From NCBI RefSeq assembly GCF_017305915.1, contig NZ_JAFKJN010000016.1, positions 1 through 64,000 on the forward strand: a DNA stretch of 64,000 nucleotides. Reading direction: 5' to 3'. The number at the start of each line of letters is the position of its first letter. Position 1 is the first letter of the stretch. Below, one piece after another: positions 1-15,043 of this stretch. The stretch is from Reyranella sp. GTDB lineage: Bacteria > Pseudomonadota > Alphaproteobacteria > Reyranellales > Reyranellaceae. The notes under the pieces were generated by a model that was given only the letters and a program-made list of their open reading frames with translations, was not told the DNA's origin and made no database searches. The translations under genes were made by a program, and so were the position numbers.

Positions 1-227
1 TCGACCCTGGGGCCGACGAAGTCGTAGCCGATCATGCCGCCGGCCGCCCAGCCGATGTCGGGATAGATCGTTCCGTTGCCCAGCGGGGTGCCCGTGCTGG
101 TTTGGAACATCCAGGTCCCGCCGCCCTCGGCGCCGATGTAGAAGCCCGGGTACTGCAGGGTCTGGGCCTGCGTCACCACCGGCAAAGCCACCAGAACGGC
201 CGCAGCCGCAAAAGCTTTCTTGATCAC
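1..227 (-). CDS. Outer-membrane beta-barrel protein, OmpA/Omp25-like (partial, 3' end outside window)
   Basis: Only the first 75 or so codons lie in the window; the gene runs off the left edge. A GTG start at 227 follows a GGGAGAA ribosome site. The first ~22 residues form a signal peptide ending at QAQ, followed by a barrel strand with the motif YPGFYIGAEGG. It then reaches GWAAGGMIGYDF, typical of porin/Omp25-type surface proteins. It is a close paralogue of the gene at 410-1373, with nearly the same signal peptide and first strand, so the pair is a tandem duplication. It is likely structural in the outer membrane; ligand unknown. Confidence 0.75.
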   Translation of the reverse strand, partial: MIKKAFAAAAVLVALPVVTQAQTLQYPGFYIGAEGGGTWMFQTSTGTPLGNGTIYPDIGWAAGGMIGYDFVGPRV

Positions 228-360
228 CGTCGTGTTCTCCCTCTTTCTGAGCAAGCCCTGCCTGCCCCGCGGTCGCGACTATAGGCGATTCCGTGGCGGA
301 CTTGTGAAACTTCAGGTGGTTAAAACCTCTGTTTGATCTCAAGTGTGGCATACAAGCCAC

Positions 361-386
361 AAAAAGGGCGGCCAGAGCCGCCCTTT
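361..386 (-). terminator. Rho-independent terminator after the OmpA-like gene
   Basis: Read on the minus strand, a perfect 7-bp stem GGGCGGC/GCCGCCC (366-372 with 377-383) with a 4-base loop is followed by five T residues at 365-361. It lies about 25 bases past the stop of the gene at 410-1373, so it would separate the two tandem paralogues into distinct transcripts. Confidence 0.75.
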
Positions 387-409
387 AGTTTCTTCATAGG
401 ACTAGCATA

Positions 410-1373
410 TTACTGGATGACGATCTCGACACGGCGGTTCTGCGGCTCGCGCACGCCGTCGGCGGTCGGGACCAGCGGCTGGCTCTCGCCCTTGCCGACC
501 ACCGAGATCGCCGTCGCCGGCACGCCGTTGCGCACCAGGGCATCCTTGACCGCGTTGGCACGGCGCAGCGACAGCGCCATCATTGCCGGTCGCCTTGAAC
601 TGGTCCGAGGCCTGCTTGATCGTGTTCAGGGCCTGCTGCGACAGGTTCGAGCGGTCCCAATCGAAGAACACCATGAACGACTTGACGTCGGCCGGACGGC
701 TCGGCGGCACCGGCAGCGGGGCCGCCGGGGCGCCGAAGCGGACCTGGAGGCTCGCCAGCAGGCTGATGTTGTTGTTCTGCGGCGAGCCGGTCACGTTGAA
801 CGGCGTGCCGCCGACGTTGCCGTTGTAGGTGAAATTCGGGGTCGACGTGCCGTAGTAGCGGCCCTCGAGGTTGATGCGGAACATCGGATCGATGTTGTAG
901 CCGACGCCCAGGATCGCCTGGTAAGCGAACTGGGTGCTGTTGGCCGAGACGTTCAGCAGGTTAGTGTTCAGGAACGCAATACCCGCACCGGCGCCGATAT
1001 ACGGCACGATCGTGCCGCCGGCGTTGAAGTCGTACAGCAGGTTGGCCATCACGGAAATCTGGTTGAAGTCGACGCCGACGCGGCCGATCGTGCCGGTGTT
1101 GTCGCGGTAGATGCCTTCGAGCTCGACGCGCGGCCCGAGGAAATCGTAGCCGATCATGCCGCCCGCGGCCCAGCCGGTGTTCCAGTTGGAATTGGCCGTG
1201 CCCGACACGAAGGCACCCGGGACCGCGGCCGACAGGTTGAACGAGTTGTTGAACATCCAGTTCACGCCGCCGATCGCGCCGACGTAGAAGCCGGGGTACT
1301 GCACCCCCTGGGCCTGCGCCGCCATCGGCAGGGCCACCAGAACGGCGGCCGCCGCAAAAGCTTTCCTGATCAC
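410..1373 (-). pseudogene. OmpA-family outer-membrane protein with a broken C-terminal peptidoglycan-binding domain
   Basis: A GTG start at 1373 with a GGGAGAG ribosome site gives a signal peptide (cleavage near AQAQG) and a ~200-residue beta-barrel. A proline-rich hinge then leads into an OmpA domain beginning KSFMVFFDWD. Near 581-587 the frame breaks. The OmpA domain resumes in another frame as MALSLRRANAVKDAL and runs to NRRVEIVIQ with a TAA at 410-412. About 18-20 codons normally found between these parts, including the conserved HTD motif whose Asp contacts diaminopimelate, are absent. Reading straight on without the shift gives an Arg/Ala-rich tail to a stop at 402. Either a genuine frameshifting deletion or an assembly error; the barrel could still be made. 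Confidence 0.75.
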
Positions 1374-1553
1374 CGTGCTCTCCCTGATTCCATGGGCAAA
1401 AGCTCTCGCACCCCGTGCGGGGATTATAGGCGATAACGCCCAGTTTGGTGCCATTTCAGACAGTTAAGCGCCTTGATTCGCCCAGCCTGTGACTTCGTCG
1501 CCACAGTTGGCTCCGCCTGACCGCTCGTTGCGCGAAGGGGCGTGAACGCCGGA

Positions 1554-2990
<1,437 letters not shown>

Positions 2991-3013
2991 AACGTCGACA
3001 ACTCCCCTTATTT

Positions 3014-3076
3014 GTCATCCTGAGCGTAGCGAGGGATCTTTCCTGCGGCAGATCCCTCGCAAAAGCTCGGGATGAC
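3014..3076. repeat. REP-like imperfect palindrome between gltB and gltD
   Basis: Left arm 3014-3038 (GTCATCCTGAGCGTAGCGAG onward) and right arm 3051-3076 are imperfect reverse complements, able to fold into a ~25-bp hairpin. The core CCTGAGCGnAG.CGA.GG is a dispersed sequence found in many high-GC proteobacteria; a second half-copy lies inside hrpB at 19375-19398. In the gltBD transcript it could stabilise RNA or attenuate gltD expression. Confidence 0.7.
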
Positions 3077-3088
3077 GGCCACGGGCCG

Positions 3089-7753
<4,665 letters not shown>

Positions 7754-7899
7754 AGGCTGCCCGCTGCCGGACAGCTCCCCCCAACGAAGCTTCGGTATGG
7801 GCCTTATTAGCCCGGCTGTTCGGCCGGGGCAAAAGCGATTGTTGCTCCGCAGGAGGCCCTGTAGGGTGCCCCCGCAAAGCGTCCGTTCGGGGGTTTTCG

Positions 7900-8205
7900 A
7901 TGGTGAGATGGTCGGTTTTGGCAGGTCTTGGCCTGATCGTGGCCGCGGGTGGCTGCGCCAGCCGGACCGGGCAAGTCGCCTACACCACGCCGGGCTGGTA
8001 CCTGGAGCGGCCGCGCTTCATGCTGGTGACCGGCCCCGAGGTCTTCGCCGGCCCCTTCACCTACGAGCAGTGCGAGGCCGAACGGGTCAAATTCCCGGAC
8101 GAGACCGCCAAAAGCCTGCTGTGCATCCAGGAGAAAACCCGGCCCGGACCGTATGGCCCATTCGACAAGATCCAGGCGGACAAAAAACCTAGCCAATCGT
8201 CATAA
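7900..8205 (+). CDS. Small putative lipoprotein of unknown function
   Basis: 101 aa. An ATG at 7900 follows a G-rich ribosome site (CGGGGG). Residues 1-18 are a hydrophobic signal ending AAGGC, an atypical lipobox (Ala instead of Leu at -3) with Cys19 as the probable acylated residue. The mature part contains two Cys and the stretches [18 protein letters not shown] and [14 protein letters not shown]. No catalytic motif is recognised. Its last 17 bases overlap the convergent end of putA. Probably a periplasm- or envelope-anchored protein. Confidence 0.65.
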   Translation: MVRWSVLAGLGLIVAAGGCASRTGQVAYTTPGWYLERPRFMLVTGPEVFAGPFTYEQCEAERVKFPDETAKSLLCIQEKTRPGPYGPFDKIQADKKPSQSS

Positions 8206-11200
8206 GGCTGGCGTTGCCGCCGGCCGCCGCCGTGTTGACGCTGAGCGAGATCTCGTCGACCAGAGCCTCGCGGCGCCAAGGCGCGAGATGCAGCGGCACG
8301 ATCGGACCTTCGCGTTCGGCCAGATGGCGGGCGAGCGCCAGCAGCGCTTCGCGGCTGCCGGCGAACAGCGCAGCGCCGATATGCGGGTCGTCGACATCCT
8401 GGGTGACGCGATTGCCGGTCGCGCGGACGGTCTCGACCTGGGCCTGCAATTCCGCCGGATCGTCGGCGACGCAGAGGATCGTGCCCTTGGGCCGCAGCCG
8501 GTAGCTGTTGCGCTCACCGACCGACCCCGGCAGCTCGCGCGCCAGCCCCTCCAGCGGTAGCGGCGGCACCTCGGCCAGCAGGCGACGCACATAGAGCGGC
8601 CCGCCGGCTTTCGGTCCGGTGCCGCTGAGGCCGTGGCCGCCGAACGGCTGCACGCCGACCACGGCGCCGATCACCGTGCGATTGACGTACTGGTTGCCGG
8701 CGGCGTTTGTCTCGGTCGCGCGGTCGATCGTCTCGTCGATGCGGCTGTGCACGCCGAAAGTCAGACCGAAGCCGGTGGCGTTGGCCTCGCGGATCACGCG
8801 GTCGAGGCCCTCGCGCGGATAGCGCAGCACGTGCATCACCGGCCCGAACACCTCGCCCGGCAGCTCGGCGATCGAGTCGATCTCGATCAGGGTCGGCGGC
8901 ACGAACAATCCGGCCGGCGCCGGCGTCTGCGTCACCCGGCGGCCCTTGGCGCGCATCGCCGCGATATGGTCGAGCAGCCGTTGCTGCGCCTCGGCGGTGA
9001 TCACCGGGCCGACATCGGTCGACAGCAGCGCCGGATCGCCGACGCTGAGCTCGGCCATCGCCTCCTTGAGCATCGGCAGGACGTGGCCGGCGATGTCCTC
9101 CTGCAGGGCCAATACGCGCAGCGCCGAGCAGCGCTGGCCCGCCGAATCGAACGCCGAGGTCAGCGCGTCGTTCACGAGCTGCTCGGGCAGCGCCGAGGAA
9201 TCGACCACCATCACGTTCTGGCCGCCGGTCTCGGCGATGAACGGCACGACCGGCCGCTTCGCCAGCGTGCGATTGATCGACTGCGCCGCCTGCGTCGAGC
9301 CGGTGAAGACCACGCCCTCGATCGCCGGGTTGGCGACCAGCGTCGCGCCAACTTCGCCGTCGCCGATCACCAGCTGCAGCACCTCGGCTGGCAGCCCGGC
9401 GCCGCGGAACAGCGCGACCGCCTGGACGGCGATCTTCGGCGTCTCCTCGGCCGGCTTGGCGACGACGCCGTTGCCGGCCGCCAGCGCGCCCGCGATCTGA
9501 CCGGTGAAGATCGACAGCGGGAAGTTCCACGGGCTGATGCAGGCGACGATGCCCAGCGGCACGTGCGTGTCGTTGCGCCAATCGCGCACCTGCGCTGCGT
9601 AATAGCGCAGGAAGTCGGCCGCCTCCCTCACCTCGCCGACGGCATTCGCATAGGTCTTGCCCGCCTCATGCACGATGGTCGGGATCAGCTCCAGGCGGCG
9701 TGCCTCGAGCACATCCGCGATCCGCGTCAGGCAGGCTGCGCGTTCCGCCGGTGACGCTGTCCACGGCCGCGCGTTCCGGCAGGCATCATCGACCTCGACG
9801 CCAGCAACCTCGACCGTGGGCACAGCCGCCATCGCGGCCGACAGCTCGGCGAGGCGATGCTCGTTGCTGATGTCGAAGCCCGTCGAGTTCACGCGCTCCT
9901 CGAACAGGGCGCGCGGCAGGGCGATGCGGTCGTGCGGCCGGCCGACCGGCTGCAGCATCCTGGCGCGCTCGACCGGATCGGCCAGCAGCTTGTCGATCGG
10001 GACGTCCGGATCGGCGATCTGGTTGACGAACGAGGTGTTGGCGCCGTTCTCCAGCAGGCGGCGCACGAGATAGGCCAGCAGCGTCTCATGCGTGCCGACC
10101 GGCGCGTAGATGCGGCACGGCACGTCGAGCCTGTCGCGGCCGACCACCTCCTCGTAGAGGCTCTCGCCCATGCCGTGCAGGCACTGGAACTCGTATTGGC
10201 CTTTCGGCGCGATGCCGTAGAGCGTCGCGAGCGTCAGGGCGTTGTGCGTCGCGAATTGCGGAAACACCCGATCGGTCGCGGCGAGCAGCTTGGCTGCGCA
10301 GGCGATGTAGGAAACGTCGGTGTGGATCTTGCGGGTGAAGACCGGGAAGCCCTCCAGGCCATCGAGCTGCGCGCGCTTGATCTCGCCGTCCCAGTAGGCG
10401 CCCTTGACCAGCCGCACCATCAGGCGATGACCGCTGCGCCCGGCCAGATCCACCAGCCAGTCGATCACGTGGGGGCAGCGCTTCTGGTAGGCCTGGACCA
10501 CGAAGCCGATGCCGTGCCAGCCGGCGAGCTCCGGCTCGAAGCACAGCCGCTCCAGCAGGTCGAGCGAGATCTCCAGCCGATCGGCTTCCTCGGCATCGAT
10601 GTTCAGGCCGATATCGACCGAGCGCGCCAGCACCGCCAGCACCTTCAGCCGCGGATAGAGCTCGGCCTGCACGCGCTCGAGCTGGCTGCGCGTGTAGCGC
10701 GGATGCAGCGCCGACAGCTTGATCGAAATGCCGGGCCCTTCGTAGATGCCGCAGCCCGCCGACTCCGCGCCGATCGCTCGAATGGCCTTCTCGTACTCCG
10801 CGACGTAGCGGTCGGCCTGCGCCATCGTCACCGCCGCCTCGCCCAGCATGTCGTAGGAATAGCGGAAGCCTTTGCGTACCCACGGCCGGCCGTTGGCGAG
10901 CGCCTCGCCGATCGTCTGGCCCGACACGAACTGCTCGCCCATCAGGCGCATGGCGATGTTGACGCCGGCGCGGATCAAGGGCTCGCCGCCCTTGGCGACC
11001 AGCCGGGTCAACGCCGAGGTGAGGCCGCGCTCGCTGTGCGTGCTGGTCAGCCGGCCGGTCAGCAGCAGGCCCCAGGTCGCGGCATTCACGAACAGCGACG
11101 GGCTGTGGCCGAGATGCGCCTGCCAATCGCCGCCGCCGATCTTGTCGCGGATCAGCGCATCGCGCGTCTCGTCATCGGGAATGCGCAGCAGCGCCTCGGC

Positions 11201-11428
11201 GAGGCACATCAGCGCCACGCCCTCCTCGCTCGCGAGCGAGTATTCGTGGATCAGCCCCTCGACGCCGTAGCCCGGTCCCTTGGCACGCTGCCGCTCGACC
11301 AGCCGCCGCGCCAGCGCCGTCGCACGCGCCATGGTCTCGGCCGGCAAGGCGGCGGCGGCGAGCAGCGGCGGCAGGCACTCGGGCTCGGGCCGCCGATAGG
11401 CCGCGGTGATCGCGTGGCGCAGGGACAT
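8189..11428 (-). CDS. putA: Bifunctional proline dehydrogenase / L-glutamate gamma-semialdehyde dehydrogenase
   Basis: 1079 aa. It oxidises proline to glutamate in two steps, feeding electrons to the membrane quinone pool. An alpha-helical N-terminal region is followed by the FAD-binding proline dehydrogenase barrel (RLMVRLVKGAYWD). The aldehyde dehydrogenase domain follows, with Glu in AETGGQN (~733) and the catalytic Cys in SAGQRCSALR (~766), then a C-terminal flap. There is no ribbon-helix-helix segment at the N-terminus, so unlike E. coli PutA it should not repress its own gene. No PutP transporter is adjacent. The start MSLRHAITAAYRR lies 16 bases from the divergent Bug gene at 11445. 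Confidence 0.95.
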   Translation of the reverse strand: MSLRHAITAAYRRPEPECLPPLLAAAALPAETMARATALARRLVERQRAKGPGYGVEGLIHEYSLASEEGVALMCLAEALLRIPDDETRDALIRDKIGGGDWQAHLGHSPSLFVNAATWGLLLTGRLTSTHSERGLTSALTRLVAKGGEPLIRAGVNIAMRLMGEQFVSGQTIGEALANGRPWVRKGFRYSYDMLGEAAVTMAQADRYVAEYEKAIRAIGAESAGCGIYEGPGISIKLSALHPRYTRSQLERVQAELYPRLKVLAVLARSVDIGLNIDAEEADRLEISLDLLERLCFEPELAGWHGIGFVVQAYQKRCPHVIDWLVDLAGRSGHRLMVRLVKGAYWDGEIKRAQLDGLEGFPVFTRKIHTDVSYIACAAKLLAATDRVFPQFATHNALTLATLYGIAPKGQYEFQCLHGMGESLYEEVVGRDRLDVPCRIYAPVGTHETLLAYLVRRLLENGANTSFVNQIADPDVPIDKLLADPVERARMLQPVGRPHDRIALPRALFEERVNSTGFDISNEHRLAELSAAMAAVPTVEVAGVEVDDACRNARPWTASPAERAACLTRIADVLEARRLELIPTIVHEAGKTYANAVGEVREAADFLRYYAAQVRDWRNDTHVPLGIVACISPWNFPLSIFTGQIAGALAAGNGVVAKPAEETPKIAVQAVALFRGAGLPAEVLQLVIGDGEVGATLVANPAIEGVVFTGSTQAAQSINRTLAKRPVVPFIAETGGQNVMVVDSSALPEQLVNDALTSAFDSAGQRCSALRVLALQEDIAGHVLPMLKEAMAELSVGDPALLSTDVGPVITAEAQQRLLDHIAAMRAKGRRVTQTPAPAGLFVPPTLIEIDSIAELPGEVFGPVMHVLRYPREGLDRVIREANATGFGLTFGVHSRIDETIDRATETNAAGNQYVNRTVIGAVVGVQPFGGHGLSGTGPKAGGPLYVRRLLAEVPPLPLEGLARELPGSVGERNSYRLRPKGTILCVADDPAELQAQVETVRATGNRVTQDVDDPHIGAALFAGSREALLALARHLAEREGPIVPLHLAPWRREALVDEISLSVNTAAAGGNASLMTIG

Positions 11429-11444
11429 GCCCTAACATAGGGGC

Positions 11445-12407
11445 ATGACAGCCCGTTTGCGCCTGCTGATCGCGGCGCTCCTGCTGGCAGCACTGCCGGC
11501 ACAGGCCCAGACCTGGCCGCAGAAGGGCGTGCGCATCATCGTGCCCTTCCCGGCCGGCGGCTCGAACGACACGCTGTGCCGCATCGTCGCCGACAAGCTT
11601 TCGAGCGAGTGGAAGCAGCCGGTGATCGTCGACAACAAGGCCGGCGCCGGCGGCAATATCGGCGCGGAGATCGCCTACCACGCCCCGGGCGACGGCTTCA
11701 CGCTGCTGTGCGCTCCGCCGCCACCCCTGGCGATCAATCACAATCTTTACAAGACGCTGCCCTACGACTGGTCGAAGTTCGTGCCCATCACCGTGCTGGC
11801 GCTGACGCCCAACGTCATCACCGCGCGCAAGGACCTGCCGGCCGACACGGCGCAGGAGCTGATCGCCTACGCCAAGGCCAATCCCGGCAAGGTGACCTAT
11901 GCCAGCCAGGGCAACGGCTCGACCTCGCACCTGTCGGCGGCGATGCTGGCGAGCCAGACCGGCATCCAGATGGTCCATGTGCCCTACAAGGGCGAGGGAC
12001 CGGCGCTGGTCGACATCACCGCCGGCCGGGTCGACATCTTCATCGGCAACATCTCGGCGGCGCTGCGCTTCGAGAAGGCCGGCCAGGTGAAGTTCCTCGG
12101 CCTCGCCGCCACCAGCCGCAGCCCGGTGGCGCCGAACGTGCCGGCGGCGGCCGAGATCGGCCTGCCCGACCTGATCGCCTCGGCCTGGTTCGCCATCGTG
12201 GCGCCTCCCGGCACACCCAATGCAGTCGTGCAGAAAATCAACCGGGACGCCGCCGCCGCGCTGACCCTGGGCGACGTGCGGGCGAAGTTCCTCGACCAGG
12301 GCGCCGAGCCGGTCGGCAGCACACCGGCCGGCACCGCCGCCTTCATCAAGGACGAGGAAATGCGCTGGCGCGACGTGATCAAATCGGCCAACGTCGCCTT
12401 GGAGTAA
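11445..12407 (+). CDS. Bug-family (tripartite tricarboxylate transporter) substrate-binding protein
   Basis: 320 aa, the standard length. A signal peptide (1-21, cleaved after AQA) precedes the family signatures IIVPFPAGGSNDT and AGAGGNIGAE. Bug proteins are periplasmic receptors for carboxylates that work with a TctA/TctB permease or act as sensors; neither permease gene is present here. It stands 10 bases upstream of the Rieske oxygenase gene on the same strand, so its ligand may be the aromatic acid that the oxygenase attacks. That link is inference from position. Confidence 0.9.
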   Translation: MTARLRLLIAALLLAALPAQAQTWPQKGVRIIVPFPAGGSNDTLCRIVADKLSSEWKQPVIVDNKAGAGGNIGAEIAYHAPGDGFTLLCAPPPPLAINHNLYKTLPYDWSKFVPITVLALTPNVITARKDLPADTAQELIAYAKANPGKVTYASQGNGSTSHLSAAMLASQTGIQMVHVPYKGEGPALVDITAGRVDIFIGNISAALRFEKAGQVKFLGLAATSRSPVAPNVPAAAEIGLPDLIASAWFAIVAPPGTPNAVVQKINRDAAAALTLGDVRAKFLDQGAEPVGSTPAGTAAFIKDEEMRWRDVIKSANVALE

Positions 12408-12417
12408 GGAGGTCGCC

Positions 12418-13686
12418 ATGGACGTCCGTTACGAAGAACAATCGACGACGGTATGGCCAGAGGACTCGCTCGCGCGGGTGCCCTACTGGGTCTACCAGGA
12501 CACGCCCAACTACAAGCGCGAGATGGAGCGGCTGTTCGAGGGCGCGACCTGGAACTTCGTCTGCCTCGAGGCCGACATCCCGAACAAGGGCGACTACCGC
12601 ACCAACCAGCTCGGCGACATGCCGGTCATCGTGGTGCGCGACGCCAACGGCGCGATCAACTGCTTCGAGAACCGCTGCGCCCATCGCGGCGCCCTGATCG
12701 CCTTCGACGACGGCGGCAACGTCCAGAACAACTTCAAGTGCATCTATCACGCCTGGAGCTACGACCTCTGCGGCAACCTGAAAGGCATCGCCTTCGAGCG
12801 CGGCATCAACGGCCCTGATGGCGTAATGAGGGGTGGCATGCCGGCGGGCTTCGAGCGCGACCGCTTCAGCCCGCGCAAGCTGCGCACCACCACATTGTGC
12901 GGCCTGGTGTTCGCGACCTTGTCGCCCGAGACGCCGCCGATCGAGGACTATATCGGCGCCGATGTTCTCGGCCGCATCAAGCGCGTGCTCAACCGGCCGA
13001 TCCGGGTGATGGGCCGCTTCGTGCAGCCGCTGCCCAACAACTGGAAGCTCTACGTCGAGAACGTCAAGGACACCTATCACGCGAGCCTGCTGCACACCTT
13101 CCTGACGACCTTCCGCATCTCGCGCCTGACCCAGGGCGGCGGCGTGCTGGTCAGCCCCGACGGCGGCAATCATTCGAGCTACACCATCGGCATCCCCGAG
13201 GGCGCCAATGCCGACGCCTACAAGCAGCAGCAGATCCGCACCGACCAGGACGGCAAGTTCGCGCTGGCCGATCCCAGCGTGCTCGATTCGGTCGAGGAGT
13301 TCGGCGACCACATCCAGCTCCAGATCCTGTCGGTGTTCCCGGGCTTCATCCTGCAGCAGATCCACAATTGCCTGGCGGTGCGCCACGTCGTGCCGCGCGG
13401 CGTCGACAAGATGGACCTGGTGTGGACCTACTTCGGCTTCCAGGACGATTCGCCCGAGATGAACCGGCGGCGGCTGAAGCAGCAGAACCTGGTCGGGCCG
13501 GCCGGCTTCATCTCGATGGAGGATGGCTGCGTTGGCGGCTTCGTGCAGCGCGGCACGCTCGCGGCGGCCGACCACGTGTCGGTGATCCAGATGGGCGGCA
13601 GCACGGCCGAGAGCCAGGAGACGCGCGCGACCGAAGCCTCGGTGCGCGGCTTCTGGAAGGCCTACCGGCGGCACATGGGCTATTGA
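12418..13686 (+). CDS. Aromatic ring-hydroxylating oxygenase, large (alpha) subunit
   Basis: 422 aa. An AAGGAG ribosome site precedes the ATG. The Rieske [2Fe-2S] motif is Cys87-x-His89 ... Cys108-x2-His111 (CAHR, CIYH). The mononuclear iron site is in DTYHASLLH (Asp218, His221, His226). The sequence pattern (RVPYWVYQD near the start, LCGNLKG, NWKLYVENVKDTYH) resembles salicylate 5-hydroxylase and anthranilate dioxygenase large subunits; that substrate guess is from memory of the family. It is followed 10 bases later by its beta subunit. No ferredoxin or reductase is encoded nearby, so electrons must come from a partner elsewhere. Confidence 0.9.
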   Translation: MDVRYEEQSTTVWPEDSLARVPYWVYQDTPNYKREMERLFEGATWNFVCLEADIPNKGDYRTNQLGDMPVIVVRDANGAINCFENRCAHRGALIAFDDGGNVQNNFKCIYHAWSYDLCGNLKGIAFERGINGPDGVMRGGMPAGFERDRFSPRKLRTTTLCGLVFATLSPETPPIEDYIGADVLGRIKRVLNRPIRVMGRFVQPLPNNWKLYVENVKDTYHASLLHTFLTTFRISRLTQGGGVLVSPDGGNHSSYTIGIPEGANADAYKQQQIRTDQDGKFALADPSVLDSVEEFGDHIQLQILSVFPGFILQQIHNCLAVRHVVPRGVDKMDLVWTYFGFQDDSPEMNRRRLKQQNLVGPAGFISMEDGCVGGFVQRGTLAAADHVSVIQMGGSTAESQETRATEASVRGFWKAYRRHMGY

Positions 13687-13696
13687 GACCGGCACG

Positions 13697-14161
13697 ATGG
13701 ATCTGGCGCGTATCGTCGAGTTGAACGCCGTCTACGCGCGCGTCATCGACACCGAGCAGTTCGAGGAATGGCCCAAGCTGTTCCACGATCCCTGCCTCTA
13801 CAAGCTGACCACCGCCGACAACGTCGCCAAGGGGCTCGAGGGCGGGCTGATCTACGCCGACACGCGCGGCATGCTGGAGGACCGCATCTCCTCGCTGCGC
13901 AAGGTCAACATCTACGAAGGCCAGCGCTACCGCCACATCGTCGGCCTGCCGGTCGTGCTGGGCGAGAAGGACGGCGAGACCGAAACAGAGACGCCGTTCC
14001 TGATCGTGCGCATCATGCGCGAGGGCCAGATGGACGTCTTCGCCACGGGCTGCTACCGCGACAAGATCAAGCCCGATGCGTCCGGCGCGCTGCGCTTCCA
14101 CGAGCGCATCGTGGTCTGCGACGGCCGCCGCTTCGACACCCTGGTGGCGATCCCGTTTTAG
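13697..14161 (+). CDS. Aromatic ring-hydroxylating oxygenase, small (beta) subunit
   Basis: 154 aa, NTF2-like fold. Typical features are the opening ELNAVYARVIDTEQFEEW, the central DRISSLRKVNIYEGQRYRHI and the ending DTLVAIPF. Beta subunits scaffold the alpha3beta3 oxygenase and carry no metal. It follows the alpha gene with a 10-base gap and ends in TAG at 14159-14161. Five bases later comes a 154-bp inverted-repeat element that probably terminates the transcript. Confidence 0.88.
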   Translation: MDLARIVELNAVYARVIDTEQFEEWPKLFHDPCLYKLTTADNVAKGLEGGLIYADTRGMLEDRISSLRKVNIYEGQRYRHIVGLPVVLGEKDGETETETPFLIVRIMREGQMDVFATGCYRDKIKPDASGALRFHERIVVCDGRRFDTLVAIPF

Positions 14162-14166
14162 CTAAT

Positions 14167-14320
14167 CCTCCCCATTCATATGGGGAGGTGCCCGCGTCTT
14201 ACGCGGGCGGAGGGGTCATGAGTCACGTCACGCGGCTCATGACCCCTTCGTCGCGGATAGGGCACTTTCACGCGGAGCGTGAAAGTGCCGACGCGCCACC
14301 TCCCCATATGAATGGGGAGG
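14167..14320. repeat. 154-bp palindromic element with 24-bp perfect terminal inverted repeats (copy 1)
   Basis: Positions 14167-14190 and 14297-14320 are exact reverse complements of each other, and each arm is itself a hairpin (CCTCCCCAT/ATGGGGAGG). Between them lie three more perfect stems: CCCGCGT/ACGCGGG at 191-207, an 11-bp stem 14212-14222 with 14236-14246, and a 13-bp stem 14261-14273 with 14277-14289. It fills the gap between the convergent oxygenase and VOC genes, where it would act as a two-way terminator. A related copy is at 58547-58670. Confidence 0.9.
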
Positions 14321-14329
14321 AATTCTGAG

Positions 14330-14734
14330 CTACTTGTACGACGACACCTCGATCAGGTTGCCGTCGGGATCGCGGCAATAGACCGAGATGATAACGCCCA
14401 TCGCGCCGTTCTTCTCGCCGGGGCCCTCCTCGATGGCGACGCCGCAGCTCCTGAAATGATCGGCCACCTGCTGCGGCGTCGACTTCGTCAAAAAGCAGAG
14501 ATCGTCGCTGCCCGGCGCGATCGCACGGCCGGTGAACCATTGCTTCTGCGTCGCCGTCTCCGGCCGCAGGTTGATCTTCTGTCGCCCGAAATGCATCGAT
14601 GTCACCTTGCGGCCGGGACGCGGCTCGGTGACCGCGCGCTTCATGCCGAGCACGCGCTCGTACCAGGCCGCCGCGGTCTCGACGTCCTTCACGTTCATGA
14701 CGAGATGATCGAGGGCTTCGACAGCAAGTGGCAT
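14330..14734 (-). CDS. VOC-family (glyoxalase/dioxygenase superfamily) protein
   Basis: 134 aa. The two beta-alpha-beta-beta-beta modules begin with ALDHLVMNVKDVETAAAWYE and end with CRDPDGNLIEVSSY; His10 and the Glu in NLIEV are candidate metal ligands. The family includes glyoxalase I, ring-cleavage dioxygenases and fosfomycin-type resistance proteins, so a precise reaction cannot be given. It is convergent with the Rieske oxygenase operon, separated by the palindromic element. No partner gene is on its own strand. Confidence 0.8.
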   Translation of the reverse strand: MPLAVEALDHLVMNVKDVETAAAWYERVLGMKRAVTEPRPGRKVTSMHFGRQKINLRPETATQKQWFTGRAIAPGSDDLCFLTKSTPQQVADHFRSCGVAIEEGPGEKNGAMGVIISVYCRDPDGNLIEVSSYK

Positions 14735-14760
14735 GGCGGCTCCTTCAGAACGCGGAAAGC

Positions 14761-15009
14761 CTGTGGATAGCGGCTACTGGCAGAGTCGCATTATGGGCAA
14801 TGGACCGCGATTCGACCCGCATAAAACGCGGCCGGATCATCGAACCATTGCCCATAATAGGTGTGCAGCGCGCGGTCGTGCAGTGTGGTGCCCATGATCG
14901 TGGTGGCATTGCGTTATCTGAGGCTGGGACTCCGCAAAGTCTTGCGGGGGGATTTCCGTGCAAAATTTTTTGAGACTCGCAGGCCTTCGACGCCGATACC
15001 ATCGGCATC
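14761..15009 (-). repeat. Composite repeat, copy A (36-nt block, 69-bp inverted repeat, TATCCACAG box)
   Basis: This 309-base gene-free gap holds three blocks shared, in the same order and orientation, with 26753-26979. They are a 36-nt block at 14974-15009 (starts GATGCCGATGG on the minus strand), a 69-bp element at 14790-14858 with perfect 14-bp ends ATTATGGGCAATGG/CCATTGCCCATAAT, and TATCCACAG at 14761-14769. Blocks 1 and 2 are 115 bases apart here. On the minus strand the 69-bp part also ends a 34-codon ORF finishing VHCP-stop. No other gene was seen in this gap. Confidence 0.8.
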
Positions 15010-15043
15010 GAAGCCGTCCCACGGCCGCTTGGGACGGATGGGA

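Noticed and set aside
402..600. C-terminal Arg-rich tail of the OmpA-like frame ending at 402
   Set aside because: Out of frame with the conserved OmpA ending found at 410-580, so it is frameshifted noise.
7869..7897. CCCCCG/CGGGGG hairpin followed by TTTT as a terminator
   Set aside because: The loop is 14 bases, and it overlaps the ribosome site of the lipoprotein gene with no gene ending upstream on that strand.
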